Shown here piece after piece: positions 7,331 through 14,450 of a DNA stretch of 19,414 nt. Each line of letters begins with the position of its first letter. The stretch's first letter is position 1. Origin of the DNA: Lawsonibacter sp. (lineage in GTDB: Bacteria; Bacillota; Clostridia; Oscillospirales; Oscillospiraceae). The notes under the pieces were generated by a model. It worked only from the letters and a program-made list of their open reading frames with translations. It did no database searches and was not told the origin of the DNA. The position numbers and the translations under genes are program-made. Location: assembly GCA_022798155.1 (NCBI GenBank), contig JAAWLY010000019.1, positions 1 to 19,414 of the forward strand, read 5' to 3'.

Positions 7331-8248
7331 TTAAAAAATACTGAGATACATCCTTTGGCTGAGCCGCTCCAGCACCTTGATTCCCGCCAGGCTGTTGCCC
7401 TTGTCGTCCAGCCCGGGAGAGAAGATGCCGATTCCCATTCGGGTGGGGACAACGGCCATGATTCCGCCCCCCACGCCGCTTTTGGCCGGGACCCCCACCT
7501 TTACGGCGAAGTCGCCAGAGCCGTCATACATGCCGCAGGTCATTAAAATGGCGTTGACGTACCGGGCGTACTGGCTGGGGAAGAGCCGCTCGTCGGTCTG
7601 GAGCATCTTTCCCCGGTTGGTCAGAGCGAAGCCGATGTTGGCCAGGTCCTTGCAGCTCACCTTGATAGAACAGGCCCGGAAATAGCAATCCAGCACCTGC
7701 TCCACATTGTCGTCGATCATGCCGGAGCTTTTCAGCAGGAAGGCCAAAGCCCGGTTTTTGTTTCCGGTGCGCTTTTCAGAGAGATAGACCGCCTCGTCCA
7801 CCTGAATGTCCGGATTGCCAGCCAGAAGGCGGGTCAGTTCCAGCAGGCGCTGGAAACGCTCCTGGTAATCCGCCCCCTTCACCAGGGTACACATGGCGAT
7901 GGCGCCCATGTTGACCATGGGGTTGAGGTGGTCGCTGAGCAGCTGCTGGTCGGTGACGTTGATGGCATCGAAGGGCTTGCCGGTGGCCTCCACGCCGATT
8001 TTGGAGCGGACATAGTCCACCCCGTTGTCCATCAGCCCCAGCAGGAGAAGGATGGGCTTGACGATGCTCTGAATGGAAAATTGTTTGTTGTAGTCTCCGG
8101 CCTGGTAGTGCCTGCCGTCGCTGCGCACCACATAGATACCCAGGTCGTTGATGTTTCCCTTGGTCAGCTCGGGGATGTAGTTGGCCAATTTGCCCTGGGC
8201 GGTGTAGTGCCGGCAGTCCTCCAAAAGCTGTTCCAGCAGTTCTTCCAT
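7331..8248 (-). CDS. glsA: Glutaminase
   Basis: Hydrolyses L-glutamine to L-glutamate and ammonia; a cytoplasmic serine-dependent enzyme related in fold to beta-lactamases. It has 305 residues, the usual bacterial length. The catalytic Ser-Lys pair is visible in FSIQSIVKP as Ser61 and Lys64. Other conserved stretches are LNPMVNMGAIA and SGVGGGIMAVVP near the C terminus. ATG 8248 follows AGGAGG at 5 nt. It is the last gene of the leftward set after the amidohydrolase and two membrane proteins, but a long hairpin lies between it and them. The context suggests that it deamidates glutamine freed by the amidohydrolase; it could also serve acid resistance or general nitrogen supply. Family is certain, substrate source inferred. 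Confidence 0.95.
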   Translation of the reverse strand: MEELLEQLLEDCRHYTAQGKLANYIPELTKGNINDLGIYVVRSDGRHYQAGDYNKQFSIQSIVKPILLLLGLMDNGVDYVRSKIGVEATGKPFDAINVTDQQLLSDHLNPMVNMGAIAMCTLVKGADYQERFQRLLELTRLLAGNPDIQVDEAVYLSEKRTGNKNRALAFLLKSSGMIDDNVEQVLDCYFRACSIKVSCKDLANIGFALTNRGKMLQTDERLFPSQYARYVNAILMTCGMYDGSGDFAVKVGVPAKSGVGGGIMAVVPTRMGIGIFSPGLDDKGNSLAGIKVLERLSQRMYLSIF

Positions 8249-8271
8249 AGCTGCCTCCTAAGCAAAAAGTT

Positions 8272-8304
8272 TTTATTTCCCCGCCCAAAGGGCGGGGAAA
8301 TAAA
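8272..8304 (-). terminator. Long GC hairpin between membrane gene and glsA (attenuator or terminator)
   Basis: A perfect 15-bp stem (8272-8286 with 8290-8304) with a 3-nt loop and a CCCCGCCC/GGGCGGGG core. On the leftward strand the base of the hairpin is followed by AAAA, C and then TTTTT, so the T-run is displaced by about 5 nt. It may be a partial terminator that lowers glsA expression or an RNA-stabilising stem. No separate glsA promoter was found in the 81-bp gap. Confidence 0.6.
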
Positions 8305-8329
8305 TGTGTATTCTGGTGGGAAGCCTGTC

Positions 8330-8998
8330 TCAGAGCAGATTTTTCTTGTGCATAAAGAGGGTGTACGCCACAGAGACGAGGATCACGCCAATCATGATAA
8401 AACTCTGATTGGTGGAGAAGAAGGCGGGGCCCACCGCGACGCGGACGATGATGGCCAGAACAATGGGGCAGACCGCTTGCTTGGGGGCTTTGGCGATCTG
8501 GGGGACCAGCAGCGCGCCGAACAGGGCGGGCATCATGTTCTTAAAGGCGGGCTGGAGGAAGGGGTTGTTGTAGATAGGCTCAAAGAGGGGGGCCAGGAAG
8601 AGCATCCCGGCAAAGACGATGATGGTGGTGACAAAGGTGGAGGCGGCCACGGCGATGATGGAGATCACGTCGCCCTTGGGGGTGCCGGGGGCGTGGCCGG
8701 AGACCTCCATGGCGTTGATGGCCGCGGGGGTTTTCATGTTGCTCAGGTTGCCGGTGATACAGGCCATGTACAGCGCGCCGCAGCCGATCATGGGGGCGTA
8801 GGCCAGGTTTTCACACACGCCGGCGATGGTAAAGGTGAGCAGGATGGGAATGCCGTTTTGCAGGGCGGCGGGTATGTTAAAAGAGATATGGTAGACCGCG
8901 CCCAGCATAAAGGCCAGACCGATGAAGCAGACCAGGATCAAAATAACAGTGCAGCGGCCCAACAGATGGATTTTGCTGTTAAAGCTCTTATCTTTCAT
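8330..8998 (-). CDS. Small multispanning membrane protein of unknown function
   Basis: A 222-residue, very hydrophobic protein with about five to six predicted membrane helices (for example near residues 14-36, 45-65, 110-132 and 195-215). I do not recognise a named family. ATG 8998 follows GGAGGG at 7 nt, and its start is 15 bp after the stop of the other membrane gene, so the two are almost certainly made together. There is no ATP-binding subunit or binding protein. Similar size and tight coupling to the neighbour suggest a two-subunit secondary carrier or channel, possibly for the substrate of the amidohydrolase. That role is inferred from position only. Confidence 0.85.
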   Translation of the reverse strand: MKDKSFNSKIHLLGRCTVILILVCFIGLAFMLGAVYHISFNIPAALQNGIPILLTFTIAGVCENLAYAPMIGCGALYMACITGNLSNMKTPAAINAMEVSGHAPGTPKGDVISIIAVAASTFVTTIIVFAGMLFLAPLFEPIYNNPFLQPAFKNMMPALFGALLVPQIAKAPKQAVCPIVLAIIVRVAVGPAFFSTNQSFIMIGVILVSVAYTLFMHKKNLL

Positions 8999-9013
8999 TC
9001 CAATACCCTCCTT

Positions 9014-9727
9014 TTAAATCGTCGCCGCGTTGACGATACAGGAGATAAACATTCCCGCCAGCATACTGATGGGGAAGGCGAACTCCTTCAGCTTGGGGGC
9101 CGACTTAGACACCCTTGTGAGAATCAGCGACACCACGCCGGCGCCCAGGATGGCGGAGATCATGGGCAGGTCGGAGATGCTGGTGAGGTAGGGGGCGGCA
9201 AAGGTGCCGTACATGCCCAGGAACATGGCGCCGGTAATCAGGGGGACCAGGGTGGCGTTGCGGCTCTTCACCTGTTCCACACCCTTGTCGTAGGTCTTCA
9301 GGAAAATGACATTGAAGATATTGCCGCCCAGGATGCCGATGGACACCACAAAGAGGATGGACACAAAGACGTCCAGAGGGATGTTTTCCACCGCCAGCGA
9401 CTCCATGCCGAAGGCCTGGGCGGCCATGTTGGCCACCATGGTCTCGTAGGTGGCGGAGCCCACTACGCTCAGGCGCAGCCAGGGGAAGTACCGGCCCAGC
9501 AGGGGGACCAGCAGCAGGTAGCTGACCACGATGGGCAGGGATGGGACGATGGAGAAGATGGCGCTGCTGCGGGCGGCCTCTTTCATCTCCTCGCTGGTCA
9601 TCTCCAGCTCCTTGCCCCGCCTGATGGCCAGCATAACGAAGAGGACGGGCTGAAGCAGAACGATGAGAATGGTAATGGCGCACAAAATTGCCATCGTAGA
9701 GCTGTTTGCCAACTGCATATGGGTCAT
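9014..9727 (-). CDS. DUF5058-like membrane protein, probable transporter subunit
   Basis: A 237-residue protein with about six hydrophobic segments (near residues 10-32, 58-80, 107-135, 150-172, 178-197 and 212-235) and a charged cytoplasmic stretch RRGKELEMTSEEMKEAAR after the first. The sequence recalls the uncharacterised clostridial family DUF5058; this is from memory and needs a profile search. An upstream GTG at 9733 is only 3 nt from AAGGAG, whereas ATG 9727 is 9 nt away, so the ATG is chosen. It lies between the amidohydrolase (77 bp upstream, leftward) and the second membrane gene. Proteins of this kind have sometimes been labelled mechanosensitive channels; nothing visible supports that. 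Confidence 0.85.
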   Translation of the reverse strand: MTHMQLANSSTMAILCAITILIVLLQPVLFVMLAIRRGKELEMTSEEMKEAARSSAIFSIVPSLPIVVSYLLLVPLLGRYFPWLRLSVVGSATYETMVANMAAQAFGMESLAVENIPLDVFVSILFVVSIGILGGNIFNVIFLKTYDKGVEQVKSRNATLVPLITGAMFLGMYGTFAAPYLTSISDLPMISAILGAGVVSLILTRVSKSAPKLKEFAFPISMLAGMFISCIVNAATI

Positions 9728-9804
9728 ATACACACACTCCTTAATTTTGACCTCTTGCCGCCCTCCATTGGAGGACGCTGGTTTGCTTTTTGCAGGGGGT
9801 GGAG

Positions 9805-11229
9805 TCAGTCGTTGATCCGGGGGCCAATCTCCTTGGGCACCGGGCAGATATATTTCCCGCCGGTGGTGCGCGCCAGCTCCGCCTTGGCCTTTTCCACCAG
9901 CTGGGGCTCCTCGCAGAAGCTGACGCCGGCCAGGGCCAGTACCTTGCCGGCCTGGAGCATCATCTTGTGGGCAATGGGGCTTTTGCCCTGGGCGGTCATC
10001 TGCCAGGTGTGGGCGGCGGTGCCGAGCACGGCGGTGGGCATTCCCAAAAAGCCCAGGGGCACCACATAGCTGGCGTCGCCCACGTCAGTGGAGCCGGGCA
10101 TGGCCGGCAGGTTCCACATAATGGGACGAATGCTCCGATCTATCGGGAAGGCCAGGGCGTCCTCGCCGTATCTGGATTTCACCGTGGCAATTTTCCGCTC
10201 CAGGTCGGCCCCGCTGTCGCACTGATAGAAAAAGTCGTGGGCAAAGTCTTGTTCCTCCTGGGAAAATTCGGGCACTCCCAGCTCTTCCAAGGCGGCCTGG
10301 GTCACATCGCTGACCACATGGTTGGGGATCAGGTCGGACAGACCGGCGTAGAGCTCATAGGTCATCTCGGTGCCGGTCATCTTGGCGGCGCCCTCGGCTA
10401 CCGCGATTACCCGGGGCAGGATCTCCTGCACCTGGCTGCTCTTGGGGGCGCGGATGAAGTAGTGGACACAGCTGGAGCCCTGAACCACGTTGGGGGCGAT
10501 GCCGCCCACATCCCGATAGGCATAGTGGACCCGGGCCTCGGGAATGATGTGCTCCCGCAGGTAGTTGACCCCCACGCTCATCAGCTCGGCGGCGTCCAGG
10601 GCGGACCGGCCCAGGTGGGGGGCAGCGGCGGCGTGGGAGGTGATCCCCTTGAAGCGGAAGAAGACGCTGACGTTGGCCAGGGAGGAGAAGCCGGCTACGC
10701 CGCAGTTGTCGCCCGGGTGCCAGCTGAAGGCGATGTCCAGGCAGTCGAAGAAACCGTCCCGGGCCAGGTAAACCTTGCTGTTGCCCTTCTCCTCGCTGGG
10801 GCAGCCAAAGAGCACCACGGTGCCCTTGCCGGGGTTCTGCTCCAGATACTTTTTCAGGCCCAGGGCGGCGGCAAAGCAGCCCGCCCCCAGCAGATTGTGG
10901 CCGCAGCCGTGGCCGTTGGGGTTGTCCGCGCAGGCGGGGCGGCGCTGGACGCAGTTGGCCTGCTGAGACAGGTCGGGCAGGGCGTCGTACTCCGCCAGAT
11001 AGCCGATGACAGGCTTTCCGCTCCCGTAGGAGGCTTTAAAGGCGGTGGGCATACCGTCTAGGCCGCTTTCCACCTGGAAGCCCTCCTCCTCCAACGCCTT
11101 TGCATAGAGCTGGGCGGTTTTGAACTCCTGAAAGCCGATTTCCGCAAAGTCGAAAATCTGGTCGCTGAGCCCTACAATGGCGGAGGCTTTCTCCTCAACA
11201 GCGCTGTCGATAAGCTGCTTATAGCGCAA
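9805..11229 (-). CDS. M20D-family amidohydrolase, AbgB-like
   Basis: Zinc or manganese-dependent cytoplasmic hydrolase of amide bonds. It is close in length and motif order to AbgB, a subunit of p-aminobenzoyl-glutamate hydrolase (481 residues in E. coli; 474 here). Likely metal-site stretches are GYLAEYDALP (76-85), NGHGCGHNLLGAG with Cys109 and His111, PSEEKGNS with Glu146-147, and SWHPGD with His171. A dimerisation domain (about 183-300) follows. The start is taken as TTG 11229, with AAAGGAGAG at 6-8 nt; GTG 11247 lies within or before that site, and AbgB alignment also favours the shorter form. No AbgA partner is present. It heads the leftward set with two membrane proteins and glutaminase, under a divergent LysR regulator. 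The substrate is unknown: acyl-glutamine, aryl-glutamate or another aminoacyl amide. Confidence 0.92.
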   Translation of the reverse strand: MRYKQLIDSAVEEKASAIVGLSDQIFDFAEIGFQEFKTAQLYAKALEEEGFQVESGLDGMPTAFKASYGSGKPVIGYLAEYDALPDLSQQANCVQRRPACADNPNGHGCGHNLLGAGCFAAALGLKKYLEQNPGKGTVVLFGCPSEEKGNSKVYLARDGFFDCLDIAFSWHPGDNCGVAGFSSLANVSVFFRFKGITSHAAAAPHLGRSALDAAELMSVGVNYLREHIIPEARVHYAYRDVGGIAPNVVQGSSCVHYFIRAPKSSQVQEILPRVIAVAEGAAKMTGTEMTYELYAGLSDLIPNHVVSDVTQAALEELGVPEFSQEEQDFAHDFFYQCDSGADLERKIATVKSRYGEDALAFPIDRSIRPIMWNLPAMPGSTDVGDASYVVPLGFLGMPTAVLGTAAHTWQMTAQGKSPIAHKMMLQAGKVLALAGVSFCEEPQLVEKAKAELARTTGGKYICPVPKEIGPRIND

Positions 11230-11260
11230 GATGATCTCTCCTTTCACACGGTTGACAAGT

Positions 11261-11288
11261 TTGACATTGTGCAGATTTGCTGTATAAT
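11261..11288 (+). promoter_or_regulatory. LysR-type gene promoter (consensus boxes)
   Basis: Perfect TTGACA (11261-11266), a 16-bp spacer and perfect TATAAT (11283-11288) point rightward to the LysR-type gene, with a start near 11295 and a leader of about 88 nt. It faces the leftward promoter, with 2 bp between the two -10 boxes. Confidence 0.75.
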
Positions 11289-11290
11289 GA

Positions 11291-11319
11291 AGTATAGCAC
11301 AGGATAACTTTGATGAAAA
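11291..11319 (-). promoter_or_regulatory. Promoter for amidohydrolase-transporter-glutaminase genes
   Basis: On the leftward strand TTTTCA (11319-11314) is followed after 17 bp by TATACT (11296-11291), with a predicted start near 11284 and a leader of about 55 nt. The poor -35 box fits a promoter that needs an activator. A LysR-type dyad is centred about 64 bp upstream of this start. Confidence 0.6.
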
Positions 11320-11335
11320 ATACGAATTATCTATC

Positions 11336-11361
11336 TTGCCATAACGAATTGGTTATAACAA
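11336..11361. promoter_or_regulatory. LysR-type recognition site
   Basis: ATAAC-N6-GTTAT (11341-11345, 11352-11356) is a perfect dyad, extended by TTG (11336-11338) and CAA (11359-11361) to a 26-bp site with 8 of 10 arm positions paired. It fits the T-N11-A pattern of LysR-type sites. Its centre lies near -64 relative to the predicted leftward start, the classic recognition-site position, and in the leader of the regulator's own gene. Confidence 0.65.
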
Positions 11362-11382
11362 GGCTCGGGGGAGGAAACTGTT

Positions 11383-12423
11383 GTGAATCTGCAGGCGTTG
11401 AAATACATCATAGAGATTGAAAGATGCGGTTCCATCTCCAGGGCGGCGGAGATCCTGCACCTGTCGCAGCCCTACCTGAGCAAAATTGTAAAGGAAGTAG
11501 AAAACGAGTTTCAGATTTCCCTGTTCACCCGGAGCAAGCGGGGAATCGCCCTGACGGAGAGCGGACAGCTGTTTATCAACATGGGCAAGGACCTGCAGGA
11601 GAGCATTGATAACTTCCAGAGCATGTTTCACTCCCACCTGGAATACGCCCAGCTGCGGGTCTCCAGCCGTACCTGCAGCCACCCCTTCGATACCTTTGTG
11701 AGGATGCTCCAGGGGATGGAGGAGGAAAAGCTGCGCTGTGTGTTTCGCGAGGCCACCAACGACAGTGTCATCAGCGATATCTACACAAACGCGGCGGATA
11801 TCGGCATCCTGATGCTGGACCACAGCACCTGGCAGGATGCGCAGGGGATTTTGGAGATCAAGCGGATTGCCTGCCACAAGCTGTGTTCCTCCCGGGGATA
11901 TCTGCTTGCCCGGAGCGGACACCCGCTGCTTGCCAGGGGGACGCCCGTCACCATGGAGGACGTATACCGGCACAACTTTGTGATGTATGAGCCCCAGCCC
12001 CGGAGCAGGTATAACCTCGTCGGCGACACCCACCTGAGCGAGGCGGCGCGGATGCTGGACTGGGACCGGATCAGGCAAGTGGTGTATGTCACCAGCCGGG
12101 CCGCCCTGCGGGATATTCTGCTGCGCACCGACTACCTGAGCTTTGGCCTGTTGGATGTCCGGGATCAGGAGACCAATATGGGACTGGTTACCTTCCCCTT
12201 TCCGGAGGAGATGCTGCTGGCCCGGAGGGACGACAACTACTTTTTCTGCTACATCTATTTAAAAAATCGGGAGCTCTCCCCCATATGCCGGCGGTTTATC
12301 CACTATTTGAAGCGGTACTACGGCGAGGGCTCAGACGGGCTTTGCCCGGCAGGGTACTCTGAGGAGAAAAGTGGGCCGTCCCAAGGGGAAACCGCTTCAC
12401 ATGACGATAGCTTTGTGCTATAA
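11383..12423 (+). CDS. LysR-family transcriptional regulator
   Basis: DNA-binding regulator of 346 residues, longer than the usual 290-310. The N-terminal winged helix covers residues 1-60, with the typical helix-turn-helix GSISRAAEILHLSQPYLSKIVKEVE (about 16-40), followed by the linker helix. The remainder is the two-lobed effector-binding domain. GTG 11383 follows GGGGGAGG at 8 nt. The last 30 or so residues are low in recognisable structure and their DNA contains the ktrB promoter. It is divergent from the amidohydrolase set and probably activates it with the amide substrate or a product as inducer; it may also repress itself, because the dyad lies in its leader. Family is certain; target inferred from layout. 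Confidence 0.95.
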   Translation: MNLQALKYIIEIERCGSISRAAEILHLSQPYLSKIVKEVENEFQISLFTRSKRGIALTESGQLFINMGKDLQESIDNFQSMFHSHLEYAQLRVSSRTCSHPFDTFVRMLQGMEEEKLRCVFREATNDSVISDIYTNAADIGILMLDHSTWQDAQGILEIKRIACHKLCSSRGYLLARSGHPLLARGTPVTMEDVYRHNFVMYEPQPRSRYNLVGDTHLSEAARMLDWDRIRQVVYVTSRAALRDILLRTDYLSFGLLDVRDQETNMGLVTFPFPEEMLLARRDDNYFFCYIYLKNRELSPICRRFIHYLKRYYGEGSDGLCPAGYSEEKSGPSQGETASHDDSFVL

Positions 12424-12424
12424 T
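12396..12424 (+). promoter_or_regulatory. ktrBA promoter inside 3' end of LysR gene
   Basis: TTCACA (12396-12401), a 17-bp spacer and TATAAT (12419-12424) give a strong promoter whose -10 box overlaps the LysR stop codon. The predicted start is near 12431, so the in-frame ATG at 12423 is not in the message and translation of ktrB must begin at 12462. The arrangement lets K+ uptake be expressed apart from the LysR gene. Confidence 0.75.
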
Positions 12425-12461
12425 GACCAATAGCATAAATTTACCGCCGGAGGGGAGCGCC

Positions 12462-13790
12462 ATGCCCAGAGGAAAGAGAAGATTGTCCTCGCCGCAGATT
12501 GTAATTTTAGGGTTTGCCGCTGTTATTCTGCTGGGGAGCCTTTTGCTGATGCTCCCCTTCGCCACCCGGGACGGGCGGAGCGCCCCCTTCTCCGACGCGC
12601 TGTTTACCGCCGCCTCCGCCGCCTGCGTCACCGGGCTGGTGGTACAAGACACCGCCACTTATTGGAGCGGCTTTGGCCAGGGGGTGATTCTGGCGCTGAT
12701 CCAGGTGGGGGGCATGGGGGTGGTCACCTTCGCCGTGGTCATTGCCTCGGCTGCCGGACAGAGGATATCCCTGAAGCAGCGGGGGCTGATGCAGGACTCC
12801 ATCTCCGCCCACCAGCTGGATGGGATTGTAAAGCTCACCGGCTTTATAGTGGGGACGACGGCCGCCCTGGAGCTGACGGGGGCGGCGGTGCTGGCCCCGG
12901 TGTTCTGCCGGGAGTTCGGCCTTTGGAGGGGAATCTGGTACGGACTGTTCCACGCCGTGTCCGCCTTCTGCAACGCCGGCTTCGACCTGATGGGGGTGCG
13001 CGCGCCCTACTCCTCCCTCACCAGCTTTGTCTCCCACCCGGTGGTAAACCTGGCGGTGATGAGCCTGATTATCATTGGCGGCATCGGCTTTTTGACCTGG
13101 GACGACCTCCGGGTCAACCGTCTGCGCCTGCGCCGCTACCGGATGCAGACCAAGGTGGTGCTGTCGGCCAGCGCCCTGCTGCTGGCTGTGCCGGCGGTCT
13201 ACTTCTTCTTTTTTGAGTTTCAGCGCCTGGAGCCGGCGGAGCGGCTGTGGGGTTCGCTGTTTCAGTCGGTAACGGCCCGGACCGCCGGGTTTAACACCAT
13301 CGACTTCAACGAGCTGAGCGAGGGTGGTGTGGGGATTATGATCGTCCTGATGCTCACCGGCGGCTCCCCCGGATCCACGGCGGGGGGGATGAAGGTGACC
13401 ACCTTGGCTGTGATGGTCTCCACCGCCCTGGCCATCTTTCGCCGCCAGGGGGACACCCACTTCTTTGGCCGGCGGATTGACGAGGACACCGTGCGCAACG
13501 CCATGGCCATCCTCACCCTGTATCTGGCGTTGTTCTTCGGCGGCGGGCTGCTCATCAGCCGGCTGGAGGGGCTGCCGCTGCTCACCTGTCTGTTTGAAAG
13601 CGCCTCCGCCGTGGGGACGGTGGGGGTGACCATGGGCATTACCCCCCAGCTGGGCCAGGCGTCCCGGGCCATTTTGATTTTGCTGATGTACTGCGGCCGG
13701 GTGGGGGCGCTCACTCTGGTGTTTGCCGCCCTGTCAGAGAGCCGGGGAACCGGCTCCCGGCTGCCCAAAGAGAAACTGATGGTAGGGTGA
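12462..13790 (+). CDS. ktrB: KtrB/TrkH-type potassium channel subunit
   Basis: Membrane subunit of a Ktr-type K+ uptake system. At 442 residues it has KtrB rather than E. coli TrkH length. The four M-P-M units show their pore loops: AACVTGLV (near 54-60), FCNAGFD (169-175), ARTAGFNT (272-279) and VGTVGVTMG (384-392), each with the selectivity-filter glycine. The conserved GSPGSTAGGMK (301-311) is present. The start ATG 12462 follows GGAGGGGAG; an ATG 39 bp upstream lies before the predicted start of transcription. It is 12 bp from ktrA, so the two form one operon that ends at a terminator. Ions other than K+ cannot be excluded from sequence. Confidence 0.93.
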   Translation: MPRGKRRLSSPQIVILGFAAVILLGSLLLMLPFATRDGRSAPFSDALFTAASAACVTGLVVQDTATYWSGFGQGVILALIQVGGMGVVTFAVVIASAAGQRISLKQRGLMQDSISAHQLDGIVKLTGFIVGTTAALELTGAAVLAPVFCREFGLWRGIWYGLFHAVSAFCNAGFDLMGVRAPYSSLTSFVSHPVVNLAVMSLIIIGGIGFLTWDDLRVNRLRLRRYRMQTKVVLSASALLLAVPAVYFFFFEFQRLEPAERLWGSLFQSVTARTAGFNTIDFNELSEGGVGIMIVLMLTGGSPGSTAGGMKVTTLAVMVSTALAIFRRQGDTHFFGRRIDEDTVRNAMAILTLYLALFFGGGLLISRLEGLPLLTCLFESASAVGTVGVTMGITPQLGQASRAILILLMYCGRVGALTLVFAALSESRGTGSRLPKEKLMVG

Positions 13791-13802
13791 AAAGGAGGAG
13801 CT

Positions 13803-14450
13803 ATGAAATCAATTTTGTTAATCGGACTGGGCCGGTTTGGCCGGCATGTGGCAAAGACCCTCAGTGAGCTGGGCCACGAGGTGATGGCGGTGGACAGCGA
13901 CGAGGAGCGGGTAGACGCCGCCCTGCCTTACGCCACCGGCGCCCAGATAGGAGACAGCACCAGCCGGGAGTTTCTTGCCTCGCTGGGTGTGCGCAATTTC
14001 GACGCCTGCATCGTGACCATTGGCGACAACTTCCAAAACTCCCTGGAGACCACCGACCTGCTGAAAGAGCTGGGAGCGCGGAAGGTGATTGCCCGGGCCT
14101 CCCGGGGGGTGCAGGAGAAGTTTCTGCTGCGCTGCGGCGCCGACGAGGTGGTCTATCCGGAGAAGCAGCTGGCCACCTGGACCGCTGTCCGCTGCACCTC
14201 AGAGCACATTTTGGACTATATCGGGCTTGACGGCGACTACTCCATCTTTGAGCTGTCCATCCCGATGGAGTGGCAGGGAAAGACCATCTTGCAGCTGGAC
14301 CTGCGGAAAAAATACGGGGTCAACGTACTGGGCATCCGGCGGCAGGGCCGGCTGGATATGAAGGTGGGACCGGATACCCTGCTGGAGGGAGACAGCCCGG
14401 TGCTGGTTCTGGGCCGGCAGAAGGAGGTGCAGAAGTGCCTGCGCACTTGA
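13803..14450 (+). CDS. ktrA: KtrA/TrkA-type regulatory subunit of potassium uptake
   Basis: Cytoplasmic RCK protein that forms a ring on KtrB and gates it by nucleotide binding. It has 215 residues: one RCK-N Rossmann domain (about 1-120) with GLGRFG (8-13) and an acidic Asp31 at the end of the second strand, then an RCK-C domain (about 135-213). The single unit matches KtrA (about 220 residues) and not the doubled E. coli TrkA. ATG 13803 follows AAAGGAGGAG. The final 214 bp are overlapped on the other strand by the helicase open frame; ktrA itself looks intact to the normal C terminus. Confidence 0.95.
   Translation: MKSILLIGLGRFGRHVAKTLSELGHEVMAVDSDEERVDAALPYATGAQIGDSTSREFLASLGVRNFDACIVTIGDNFQNSLETTDLLKELGARKVIARASRGVQEKFLLRCGADEVVYPEKQLATWTAVRCTSEHILDYIGLDGDYSIFELSIPMEWQGKTILQLDLRKKYGVNVLGIRRQGRLDMKVGPDTLLEGDSPVLVLGRQKEVQKCLRT

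Noticed and set aside
9762..9774. CCTCC/GGAGG hairpin between amidohydrolase and membrane gene
   Set aside because: Only 5 bp with no T-run; too weak to call a terminator and could be chance in G+C-rich DNA.
7928..10069. Rightward open frame of 713 codons across glsA, both membrane genes and the amidohydrolase end
   Set aside because: It crosses several well-supported genes and their intergenic gaps, and its product is Gly/His/Asp-rich nonsense; a shadow caused by the paucity of stops in G+C-rich codons.
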